From assembly GCF_000422905.1 (NCBI RefSeq), contig NZ_AUGY01000040.1, positions 1 to 64,000 on the forward strand: a stretch of 64,000 nt of DNA, written 5' to 3'. A program made the translations under genes and the position numbers. Positions 33,689 to 41,330 of the stretch are shown one piece after another (the first letter of the stretch is position 1; each line of letters opens with the position of its first letter). This DNA is from Paenibacillus alginolyticus DSM 5050 = NBRC 15375. Lineage in GTDB: Bacteria > Bacillota > Bacilli > Paenibacillales > NBRC-103111. The notes under the pieces were generated by a model that saw only the letters and a program-made list of their open reading frames with translations, was not told where the DNA came from and ran no database searches.

Positions 33689-35329
33689 CTAACTAAGCTT
33701 TTTGAATCGTGAGAAGAAAGATTTGCTCCCCTTCAGACTGTTTTTGTTAACCGTATCAGCTGGCAAAATTTCTCTAAGCAAAGGGGTTAGTGCATCTTTC
33801 AGCTTTTCCAAAATCTCGGTCTGATCTTGAATACATTCCCCTTTCCAGACAGCACGCATGACTTCAGCACGCGGAATTTCAGGCAGGGTGCATAACGGTG
33901 CCGCCGGAAGCGAATCTACCCACTCATTCCGGAAATGTCCCGACATCGTGCTGTTCGCCACATAATGCACCTTTTTACCACGCTGCTGATACCTATCAAA
34001 TCCCTTGAAATGCGCCCGTGAACTTGGTCGATTACATTTGCCTGGAGAAGAGTCGATGACAACGATGATCTCATCCGAACTATGACAAAGCTCTTTAACG
34101 GAAGGATCCTCCCAATGCGTGGATACATCCCAAATGACGATCGGTTTTTTTATCGTATGAAGAAGTTTGAAAGAATCCGCAGGATGCCATGCGTTTTGAA
34201 ACCCCTCCGGATGAAGGGGTACCCATGTCGTAAAACCGTTGGTCCATGATGAAATCGCTGCTGACATTTGGTCACTAATGAGATTCGACACGAATGTATA
34301 ATCCTTAGGAGCCTTACTATCGCCGTAAAGGAGCATGTATAAATCAGGTTCTATTGTTGGCTGCTCAACAAGCGCGTTCGGAATCTGCATAGAATGAAGA
34401 ATTCTCGCCAATGTAATCGCCAGGAATGTCGCACCTACACCAGCAAATAAACCGCCAATAACAATTAATTTATCAGGTGTTGAAGCGACGAATGGGGTGT
34501 GCAGATTTAGAACTTCTGGGGCCGCAGTTGGTTCGGAATAGATGGAACGAAGTCTCATTTTAACTTCCATGGCGGATTGACAGCGGTTTTGAGGATGTTC
34601 TTGCAGTAGTAATCGTACGGTGGAGGTTAAAGCTTCCGGTAAATCTGGACGAATTTGTTCCAACGGTTTTTGGGTGATATACGCATATTGGCCGCCTGAT
34701 AATAAGTAATACAGCATGGAGCCGAGTGTAAATAAGTCCGTGCGCGCGTCGGTTTGTAAGCCCAAGAATTGCTCTGGAGCCGCAAAGCCAATCGTACCCA
34801 TTTGCATGGTATCGGATTGTTTACCGTGTTTGAAATGTCTGGCAACACCAAAATCGATTAATCGGACTTGGTTCTGCTCATTCAACATCACATTGGAAGG
34901 CTTGAGATCGCGGTAAATAATCGGACGAGGCTGAAACGTGTGCAAATAGTGAAGTAAATCGCATAGCTGAAAGGCAATATGAACTATTTTCGCAACGGGT
35001 AACTCGCGCCCCTTATCTTCGAATAAGTCTTGCAATGTTGGCCCTTGAATATAATCCATAACCAAGAAGCCTTTCCCATCCTCAGTTGTAAAATAATCAA
35101 CTAACTGCGGCAGCTGTGGGTGCTGGAGCCTAGCGAGCATTTCCGCTTCCTCCAGGAAGAACGTCATATCAGCAGCTTCAAAAGGCAAACATTCTTTCAC
35201 TGCCCATTTCTTCCCTTTCAGCTTCAAATCCTCTGCTAAGTACACGTGACTCATACCACCTTGACCGAGTAAATCTTCAATACGGTATCTTCCCCCAATA
35301 CATGTTCCGATCCAGCTTTGTTTATTCAT
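33689..35329 (-). CDS. Ser/Thr protein kinase fused to a degenerate CpaE/MinD-like domain
   Basis: 546 residues. Residues about 15-265 are a Hanks-type kinase: glycine loop LLGQGGMSHVY, Lys in WAVKECLP, catalytic YRDLKPSNVML, DFG as LIDFGVARHF, and activation-segment GFAAPEQF. The C-terminal 250 residues begin with LIVIGGLFAGVGATF, which follows a Rossmann strand like the CpaE/TadZ ATPase but lacks the P-loop Lys, and no PASTA or transmembrane helix is seen. It lies upstream of the tad locus, which ends with an FHA protein. An ATG at 35329 is used; GGGGG is 14 nt away. Confidence 0.85.
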   Translation of the reverse strand: MNKQSWIGTCIGGRYRIEDLLGQGGMSHVYLAEDLKLKGKKWAVKECLPFEAADMTFFLEEAEMLARLQHPQLPQLVDYFTTEDGKGFLVMDYIQGPTLQDLFEDKGRELPVAKIVHIAFQLCDLLHYLHTFQPRPIIYRDLKPSNVMLNEQNQVRLIDFGVARHFKHGKQSDTMQMGTIGFAAPEQFLGLQTDARTDLFTLGSMLYYLLSGGQYAYITQKPLEQIRPDLPEALTSTVRLLLQEHPQNRCQSAMEVKMRLRSIYSEPTAAPEVLNLHTPFVASTPDKLIVIGGLFAGVGATFLAITLARILHSMQIPNALVEQPTIEPDLYMLLYGDSKAPKDYTFVSNLISDQMSAAISSWTNGFTTWVPLHPEGFQNAWHPADSFKLLHTIKKPIVIWDVSTHWEDPSVKELCHSSDEIIVVIDSSPGKCNRPSSRAHFKGFDRYQQRGKKVHYVANSTMSGHFRNEWVDSLPAAPLCTLPEIPRAEVMRAVWKGECIQDQTEILEKLKDALTPLLREILPADTVNKNSLKGSKSFFSRFKKLS

Positions 35330-35415
35330 CAATAAATAAATGACCCCCTTATCAGGTAAGATTTACCTTGATTATAAGAGGGCCACCTTTAAAAATCTAC
35401 ATATTTTTCCACATT

Positions 35416-36453
35416 CTACGACTTTTGCAAATAAAGTGTCAATTCTTCCCGATTGTGAAACAATTGTTTGGCTTTAAGCAGGAAGAGAGTCGGCTCCAAA
35501 ATCTTCAACACATCACGAACCGTTTGGAATGGTTTTTTATGCATGAGTTTGACCGTAATGATCGCCGTTCCTCCGCTTTGTAAGGAATAGAGTAAATCAG
35601 CGACTAAACGACCCATTTGACGTGGGTCCCAGCTCATATCACAGACGAGCAAATCAAACTCATTTTCCCGCAACTTTACATCGCCAGCATTTTTCTTAAG
35701 GACCGTGAGAAGGGGGTTACCTTGAAGTCTAGGACTCATGGATGCAGGGTCAATAGCCGTAACACGCAAGCCACGTTCCAAAAGTAAGGATGTCCAACCA
35801 CCAGGGGCTGCGCCAATATCTAGTGCCGTACGAGCAACACTGAAATCAATACCGAATCGCTGTTCCGCTTCCAAAAGCTTGAATTTAGCACGTGAGATTT
35901 GATCCTCTTCCTTCATGAATCGGATCGCACCGCCTGACCAATCCGACAAATTGTCTGCAGGCTTGGACAGCCCCACGAATAGCTTCTTGGCACTTATATA
36001 CACAGAAATGATTTGATCCGCATACCGAACGACGGGTTCAGCCTGAATCTCCGAAACCAATATTTCATCTAAAGCTGCCTTAATGGTGAAAGGCGCATAA
36101 GGTACATCCGCCCGCTCTTCTTTGCGCACTTGGGTAGCTATTTTATCGCCTGAACTAATAAGCCCTGTAGAAATAGCTTCTCTTAGCCAAGCCTTGAGGT
36201 GTTCGACATCCGCATCCGTTCGGCTTAGGTCCCAGTCTTGACTTACAGGCTGAACATGCCTAAGAAACATAGGCTCCTGCTCTTTAAGCGTTGTGATCAT
36301 ATCTTCTGTACCCTCAGGCACTTCGAATATAAATACCTCTGTCGGCACTAACAAAGTAAACTTAGTTAAAGGAAATAATTTACGAATTTCATCCTGTGCA
36401 TATTGAGCGAAACCGTGATTCGAAGTACCAATGTATGTTGTTAAATGTGTCAT
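35416..36453 (-). CDS. RlmM/FtsJ-like SAM-dependent RNA 2'-O-methyltransferase
   Basis: 345 residues. C-terminal Rossmann domain with ALDIGAAPGGWTSLLLERG (SAM loop), LLVCDMSWDP, AIITVKLMHKKP and REELTLYL, giving the K-D-K-E set of FtsJ-type 2'-O-methyltransferases. The N-terminal part is a THUMP-like alpha/beta domain. It resembles RlmM, which methylates 23S rRNA C2498 in E. coli, but substrate is not proven here. AAAGGATG precedes the ATG. Confidence 0.82.
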   Translation of the reverse strand: MTHLTTYIGTSNHGFAQYAQDEIRKLFPLTKFTLLVPTEVFIFEVPEGTEDMITTLKEQEPMFLRHVQPVSQDWDLSRTDADVEHLKAWLREAISTGLISSGDKIATQVRKEERADVPYAPFTIKAALDEILVSEIQAEPVVRYADQIISVYISAKKLFVGLSKPADNLSDWSGGAIRFMKEEDQISRAKFKLLEAEQRFGIDFSVARTALDIGAAPGGWTSLLLERGLRVTAIDPASMSPRLQGNPLLTVLKKNAGDVKLRENEFDLLVCDMSWDPRQMGRLVADLLYSLQSGGTAIITVKLMHKKPFQTVRDVLKILEPTLFLLKAKQLFHNREELTLYLQKS

Positions 36454-36476
36454 AGCCGCATCCTTTATGTAATCTA

Positions 36477-37250
36477 CTATCTTGATTCAATAACCTTAAT
36501 CCATGGTCGTTCTTGGAACCATTCCAACGTGATATCGATCCCAAAAGCTCGATGAATATTTTCCGGAGTCAATACCTCTTCTTTGCGCCCAGCTGCAATG
36601 ATTTCACCTTGTTCAATAATAGCAACATGCGTAAATAAAGGGATTATTTCTTCGATATGATGCGTTACATAAACGACAGTAATGTTTTGCTTGCTAAGGT
36701 CGTTTACATCTGTAAGAAAACGTTCTCTCTCGTATAAATCTAGACCAGCCGCTGGTTCGTCCATAATAAGAATGGAAGGCTTCATCATGAGCGATCTGGC
36801 AAGCATGACCTTTTTACGCTCTCCTTGCGAAAGGCTACCTAAAGGCTGATGAGCCAAATGAGGAATACGGACACGCTCCAACATGACTAGAGCACGATCT
36901 TTCACCTCTTGCGGTATTTCCTGATAAAACCGTAGATAGGCGTACTCACCCGTGGCGACAACCTCGAGGACGGGGTCAATTAGGTTCAATTTTTCGAATA
37001 AAGACTGTGAAATATAGCCGATTTTCTTGCGAACTTCCCTCACATCACATTGGCCATATCGGTTGCCCAGCACGTCTACCGTTCCCCGACTTGGGAACTC
37101 GTATCCATTCATCATTTCGAGCAATGTTGTCTTTCCTGAACCATTGCGGCCTAACAATACCCAGTGTTCACCTGGCTGAATGTGTACATTCACATCCTGT
37201 AAAATATGACGTTCTCCTCTAATAAAATGAATACCGGATAAATGGATCAT
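36477..37250 (-). CDS. ylmA: ABC transporter ATP-binding protein, YlmA-like
   Basis: 257 residues: LLGRNGSGKTTLLEMM (Walker A), SLSQGERKKVMLARSL (signature), ILIMDEPAAGLD (Walker B) and VTHHIEEI (switch His). No permease gene is adjacent, so the partner, if any, is elsewhere; the sequence is YlmA-like. AAAGGAAT precedes the ATG. It lies in a leftward group with the RNA methyltransferase. Confidence 0.8.
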   Translation of the reverse strand: MIHLSGIHFIRGERHILQDVNVHIQPGEHWVLLGRNGSGKTTLLEMMNGYEFPSRGTVDVLGNRYGQCDVREVRKKIGYISQSLFEKLNLIDPVLEVVATGEYAYLRFYQEIPQEVKDRALVMLERVRIPHLAHQPLGSLSQGERKKVMLARSLMMKPSILIMDEPAAGLDLYERERFLTDVNDLSKQNITVVYVTHHIEEIIPLFTHVAIIEQGEIIAAGRKEEVLTPENIHRAFGIDITLEWFQERPWIKVIESR

Positions 37251-37271
37251 TTGCGGTCGATTCCTTTCTGA

Positions 37272-37625
37272 CTATGGCTCCCTCTTATAAGTCCTTTGAG
37301 CAATCTGCAAGAGCAAATCGTCAGGAATTCGGTGAGGGTATAGACTCATCCCTTCGGGTTTGGCCGTGTAAAGCGTTTGGTACATAGCCGTACAAGCCGA
37401 GGGACTGGAAGTATGAATATAAATCGTTTTGGGAAATTTACGCTGCTGCGTCAACCAAATGACGACGTCCATGCCTGTCTCCATCGTAGACCAGCCCAAA
37501 TCGTGATCTAATGACAAAATATCAACATCAAACTCCTGAAGCAGTAAAATGCATTCTTTGACATCTTTGGCTAAAGTAAATCCTTGAGGACATGGCCGTA
37601 AGTCATCTAAGTATACATGAATCAT
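37272..37625 (-). CDS. Cyclic-phosphate processing (Rcyc) receiver-like protein
   Basis: 117 residues from ATG 37625 (AAAGGAAAT upstream). It has the receiver-like pattern VYLDDLRPCPQGF, LSLDHDLGWS and a later HTSSPSAC. The DDLRP and SLDHDLG pair is typical of the family named cyclic-phosphate processing receiver domain, found with phage and RNA-processing systems. Cytoplasmic. Function in this context unknown. Confidence 0.75.
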   Translation of the reverse strand: MIHVYLDDLRPCPQGFTLAKDVKECILLLQEFDVDILSLDHDLGWSTMETGMDVVIWLTQQRKFPKTIYIHTSSPSACTAMYQTLYTAKPEGMSLYPHRIPDDLLLQIAQRTYKREP

Positions 37626-37684
37626 GATCGGATTTCCTTTCCTGTTCATGATGGAATGAATGAAGTAACCAAAGATTTAATGAA

Positions 37685-38521
37685 TCAAGTACTAGTAACC
37701 AAAGATTTCACCAGTTCAATTTCCTGAGCATGCGTACCGTCACGACCTGAACCCGTTTCAAGAACGATTGGAATTTGCTTCAAAAAAGATGAGGCTAGCA
37801 TCTTCTGTAAATTCTCAAGGCCAATATAACCAGCACCAATATTCGCGTGGCGGTCTCGGCGGGAACCATAAGGATGGACGGAGTCATTCAAATGAACAGC
37901 CTTCAGATAAGGAAGATAGTCAAGCTGTTTACCCTTGGTCTCAAGCTCTAACCAATTATGCCCCTGCCATAAACCACTTGCAAATGCATGACACGTATCT
38001 AAGCAAAATCCAACCTTCTCAGGTGCTTCACTGAGTTTACGTACTTGAACCATTTCTTCCATGGTTAGCCCTAGCTGAGCACCTTCTCCAGCTTGATTCT
38101 CAAGCAAAATCAAAGAAGACCCCTCATATCCCTGAGTAGCACTATTCAAACATTGTATTATATTTTTATAGCCTTGTAACGGGTCTTTTCCAATATATTT
38201 TCCAAAGTGCACCACTAATCCCACTGAACCGCAGGCATCCGTAATTTCTAAACCATTCCTCAAAAGCTTTACCATTTGCTCGCGTTCACCAACTTCAGCC
38301 GCTGGGTTCAAGGGATACGGAGCGTGCCCAATTGACAAAATGCCATGTTCTTGGCAAAATTTCACGCATGCGTTTGTATCTCTTTGATTAACTAATTTCG
38401 TAGAAAGACTGCGCGGATTCATGGGAAAGTATTGAAAGGCATTAGCCCCTATAGACAGAGCGGTTTTGGCCGCACCTAAATAGCCGCCACGCGTACTAAC
38501 ATGAGCGCCAATAAACATCAT
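37685..38521 (-). CDS. nfo: Deoxyribonuclease IV (AP endonuclease)
   Basis: 278 residues of the Nfo TIM barrel. Metal-site residues are visible in FIGAHVSTRGGY, LVVHFGKYIG, LILLENQAGEG, GFCLDTCHAFASG, AVHLNDSVHPYGSRRDRHANIGAG and IPIVLETGSGRDG. It cuts 5' of abasic sites in base-excision repair with three zinc ions. Two adjacent ATG codons follow AAAGGG. The next gene upstream encodes Fpg, which supplies such sites. Confidence 0.92.
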   Translation of the reverse strand: MMFIGAHVSTRGGYLGAAKTALSIGANAFQYFPMNPRSLSTKLVNQRDTNACVKFCQEHGILSIGHAPYPLNPAAEVGEREQMVKLLRNGLEITDACGSVGLVVHFGKYIGKDPLQGYKNIIQCLNSATQGYEGSSLILLENQAGEGAQLGLTMEEMVQVRKLSEAPEKVGFCLDTCHAFASGLWQGHNWLELETKGKQLDYLPYLKAVHLNDSVHPYGSRRDRHANIGAGYIGLENLQKMLASSFLKQIPIVLETGSGRDGTHAQEIELVKSLVTST

Positions 38522-38533
38522 GAATCAGCCCTT

Positions 38534-39343
38534 TCACGCTTGACAATTAGCACAGTAGAAGCATTTGCGACTTGAAACTTCTGTCTTGATTAGTGGATGT
38601 CCGCAGCGCAAACATGGCTCACCTTCTCGATCATATACACGACACTTCGCATCGAATTGCCCCGTTAAACGGTCTCCAACAAACAAAGGCTCATCAATAT
38701 ATCCACCGAATTGAATAGCTTCGAGAAGTACCGAACGCATGGCTTGAAATAAGCGATTTTGCTCATCTTCTGTCAGTGAGGACAGTTTACGAGTAGGGAG
38801 AATGCCCGCATAAAAGCATATCTCATCAGAATAACAGTTCCCAATCCCTGAGAGAAACGATTGGTCGACAAATGCTACTTTCAAGTTGCTATTCTTACTT
38901 TTCAACACCCGTTGGAATTGTGTAAAAGTAAACCCGGAATCCAGTGGCTCAGGCCCAAGCTTGCCTAAAAGCAGATCAACCTCAGGCAGTGTATGCATGT
39001 GTAAATATCCTAACCGCAAACCGATGAAATATAAGTGCCTCGTGCCAAAATGGATCACAACTTGCGTTGTCCGATCCGGCTTCTCATCCTCCGAGCCATA
39101 GAACATCCAACCACCGAGCATTAAATGCAATAATAAAACTTCACCTGTTACCAAGTGAAATAGCAGATGTTTAGCTCTGCGATCTATTCGTTCAATGCGG
39201 TTCCCGGTCAGCTTATGAATAAAAGTTTCCGGCTCGACATTTAATGATTTCGGACGCGTAACTTCCGCCCCTGTGATTGGCGCACCTTGAATCAATCGCG
39301 TCAACTGCTGTCGATACGTTTCCATCTCTGGAAGTTCGGGCAT
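38534..39343 (-). CDS. mutM: Formamidopyrimidine-DNA glycosylase (Fpg/MutM)
   Basis: 269 residues. The start at 39343 is fixed by the protein chemistry: MPELPEME exposes the catalytic Pro after Met removal, with Glu at 3, and AAGGAG lies upstream. Other marks are the Lys in RRAKHLL, the DNA-binding VAFVDQSFLSGIGNCYSDE, and the C-terminal zinc finger with C...CLRCGHP...CFYCANC. It removes 8-oxoguanine and Fapy lesions. It sits next to nfo. Confidence 0.92.
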   Translation of the reverse strand: MPELPEMETYRQQLTRLIQGAPITGAEVTRPKSLNVEPETFIHKLTGNRIERIDRRAKHLLFHLVTGEVLLLHLMLGGWMFYGSEDEKPDRTTQVVIHFGTRHLYFIGLRLGYLHMHTLPEVDLLLGKLGPEPLDSGFTFTQFQRVLKSKNSNLKVAFVDQSFLSGIGNCYSDEICFYAGILPTRKLSSLTEDEQNRLFQAMRSVLLEAIQFGGYIDEPLFVGDRLTGQFDAKCRVYDREGEPCLRCGHPLIKTEVSSRKCFYCANCQA

Positions 39344-39423
39344 GGCACTCTCTCCTTGCCGTTTTCTTCCTTGTATATCCAAATGAGTGGGAAAGTAAAC
39401 AAGATTACCTTACATAGGCTTTA

Positions 39424-39518
39424 GGTTGGTTCTGGTTGGTTCTGGTTGGTTCTGGTTGGTTCTGGTTAGTTCTTAGTGTTCTTGGGTTTCTTAGTGCTCT
39501 TAGTGCTCTTAGTGCTCC
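39424..39518. repeat. Ten-base and nine-base tandem repeats
   Basis: Five copies of GGTTGGTTCT (last one GGTTAGTTCT) are followed directly by five 9-base units of the form TAGTGCTCT with variants. The region lies 5' of mutM. It creates a spurious Asn/Gln/Pro/Thr-rich open frame on the minus strand. Confidence 0.85.
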
Positions 39519-39576
39519 TTTATGTACACCCCTGTTTCTCTTTTTACAAAACGCAGATTGTCCCTTCGTCTTGAAA

Positions 39577-39610
39577 TCCAAAAAATAAGAGCCCCTAGAG
39601 ACTCTTATTT
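39577..39610 (-). terminator. Hairpin 1 of the mrfB-mutM spacer; terminator-like
   Basis: AAATAAGAG/CTCTTATTT with a 10-nt loop; on the minus strand it is followed by TTTTTTGG. It could terminate mrfB transcription, although other hairpins lie closer to mrfB. Confidence 0.55.
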
Positions 39611-39636
39611 CAATCATATTGGTATTAAAATGAGTA

Positions 39637-39780
39637 ATAGCAGTCTTTAAAGACTTCTATCACAATGGAATGCTATCAAAATTGTTGAGAATGTTTAAAA
39701 TAGAAGCCTTTAGGGGCTTCTATTTCTTGAATTATTGATGAAAAATGACATTTAGCAGCCTTTTGAAGCTCTTATCTAAT
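39637..39780. repeat. Array of related hairpins in the mrfB-mutM spacer
   Basis: After hairpin 1 three more palindromes follow with a similar core (TAG.AGYCTTT..RRGRCT.CTA): a perfect AGTCTTTAAAGACT at 39642-39655 within flanking ATAG/CTAT, an 11-bp stem AAATAGAAGCC/GGCTTCTATTT at 39698-39725, and a weaker one near 39752-39775. A fifth, CGTAGA/TCTACG, lies near 39808-39838. They look like copies of one element. Confidence 0.55.
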
Positions 39781-39871
39781 GTATTGAGTTGACTAGAATT
39801 AACATAGACGTAGAAGACTCTCCATAAATAGATCTACGCTAAAGGATCTTCAGTAATAATATCTTTCCCCA

Positions 39872-41248
39872 TTAAATCAACCCTTCACTAACGTAAATCG
39901 GCTTTATTTTATGTGTTTTGGTTTTCGCTTTCGAGGTGTTCTTTCCCTTCACAGCAAGTGATGTTATCTCAACCGGATGACTTTCAGCTTTTCTCAACTT
40001 ACCTTTCAATCGGCGGATTCGTTTCTCCAGTGCTTCCTCGACCTCGTTTTGCCTTTTATCTCCACGATGAAGCGAACGACGGCGCCAGAGCTTCGCCCAA
40101 GCCTCCTCAGCGTAAAATATCGCCTGAGAAAAGTTCTTCTCTCGATGCTCGTAATACATCGCTAGCTCTAAATAAGGCTCTAAATGGAGCGCAATGCTCG
40201 CGTTTTTAATAACAATCCAGCGCTTCCACAGTTCAACTGCTCGAAGATATTCACCATTCTTCTTGTAAAAGGCAGCTAATAGAAGAATGGCTGATTCTTG
40301 ATCTGCTGGATTAGATGACTCCAGATCATTCAATAACCTAGCATACAATATATCGAAGTAATTCTCAGCAATTGCAGAACGTCCCATTTTGTCTAGCCAT
40401 AAACCTGTTCGGAACATTTCTTCTAATTCGAGTTCGGGATCAAGTTCACTTTCTCCACTCACTAGTTTGCCGAAATGTATGGCAAGTGCAGCTAAAGTAA
40501 CAATATCGTGCTCATTATGAACGAAAACACCTTCAAGTACGGATGGATTTTTTTCCGCTAAATATTGAAAATATAAAGCAGGTGCCATAGATCCTGGCAC
40601 ATCATCTACTCGCTCAAAACCTAGGCGGCTCTCTTCAACTTTACTCAATCGGCAAGATGGCAGCGTGTTTCGCCACAGGCTTCGCGAGGGGTAAAGAAGA
40701 TCAATCTGAAGCAGCTTCGCATCGTCCAATTGGAGTCGATTAAGCACATACCGATTCTTTAGAATAGGCCAATCAAACGTTCGGCCATTGTAGGAAATAA
40801 TATGCGTGAAGCGGTCGAGCAGTTCTTGCAAATAAACAAGCATAGCATGCTCTTCCGCTGGGTTGCGAATCAACAGCTGTTCTACCGTGAACAGCTCACC
40901 GGTGTAAAAGCCGATGCCGACCATGAACGGCACGTTGCCTGCACCGACGCCGAGTCCGGTCGTTTCGGTGTCGAAGAAGAGCAGCTCTTCGAGCCGGACG
41001 ACGGCGTCACGGTCGTGAAAGCAGGACAGCTGCTGTGCAACACCGGCCAGCTCACGCAGCCGATACTTGCCGTGCACGCTGTCCGCGCCGTACACACGGC
41101 GCCGCATGACGAACGAGCCCGCCGGGCTCGTTTCTACATGGGCGCCAAGCTGCGCCCACTCGCCGTCTGCCATAGGCAGGGACGGCGGAGCTATTTGAGC
41201 CGCAGAAGGTCCCCGCAGGCGGCCAAGCTTCTCACGGAGCCCGCTCAT
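39872..41248 (-). CDS. mrfB: MrfB-like 3'-5' exonuclease with TPR-like C-terminus (YprB)
   Basis: 458 residues. The N-terminal half is a DEDD RNase H-fold exonuclease: FDTETTGLGV (DxE), YNGRTFDWPILKNR and HNEHDIVTLAAL. The C-terminal half is helical, with TPR-like repeats and a basic tail (RRRSLHRGDKRQ). In B. subtilis YprB is MrfB, a nuclease of the mitomycin C repair pathway working with the MrfA helicase, encoded immediately upstream here. The 5' third is markedly GC-richer than the 3' two thirds. Confidence 0.87.
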   Translation of the reverse strand: MSGLREKLGRLRGPSAAQIAPPSLPMADGEWAQLGAHVETSPAGSFVMRRRVYGADSVHGKYRLRELAGVAQQLSCFHDRDAVVRLEELLFFDTETTGLGVGAGNVPFMVGIGFYTGELFTVEQLLIRNPAEEHAMLVYLQELLDRFTHIISYNGRTFDWPILKNRYVLNRLQLDDAKLLQIDLLYPSRSLWRNTLPSCRLSKVEESRLGFERVDDVPGSMAPALYFQYLAEKNPSVLEGVFVHNEHDIVTLAALAIHFGKLVSGESELDPELELEEMFRTGLWLDKMGRSAIAENYFDILYARLLNDLESSNPADQESAILLLAAFYKKNGEYLRAVELWKRWIVIKNASIALHLEPYLELAMYYEHREKNFSQAIFYAEEAWAKLWRRRSLHRGDKRQNEVEEALEKRIRRLKGKLRKAESHPVEITSLAVKGKNTSKAKTKTHKIKPIYVSEGLI

Positions 41249-41330
41249 CGGGCACCGCCTTCGAGCCGGTTTATGTTCTCGTGCGTTCTCAAGCGTATTT
41301 TAATGTAGCAGGGTACAGAGCCACGTATTT

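Noticed and set aside
39424..39518. CRISPR array
   Set aside because: Units are only nine or ten bases with no spacers and no cas genes in the window.
39405..39617. 70-codon minus-strand ORF rich in Asn/Gln/Pro/Thr
   Set aside because: It is produced by the tandem repeats; no ribosome binding site, and it spans hairpins.
40802..41308. 168-codon plus-strand ORF antisense to mrfB
   Set aside because: It mirrors the GC-rich N-terminal part of mrfB, which has clear DEDD motifs on the minus strand.
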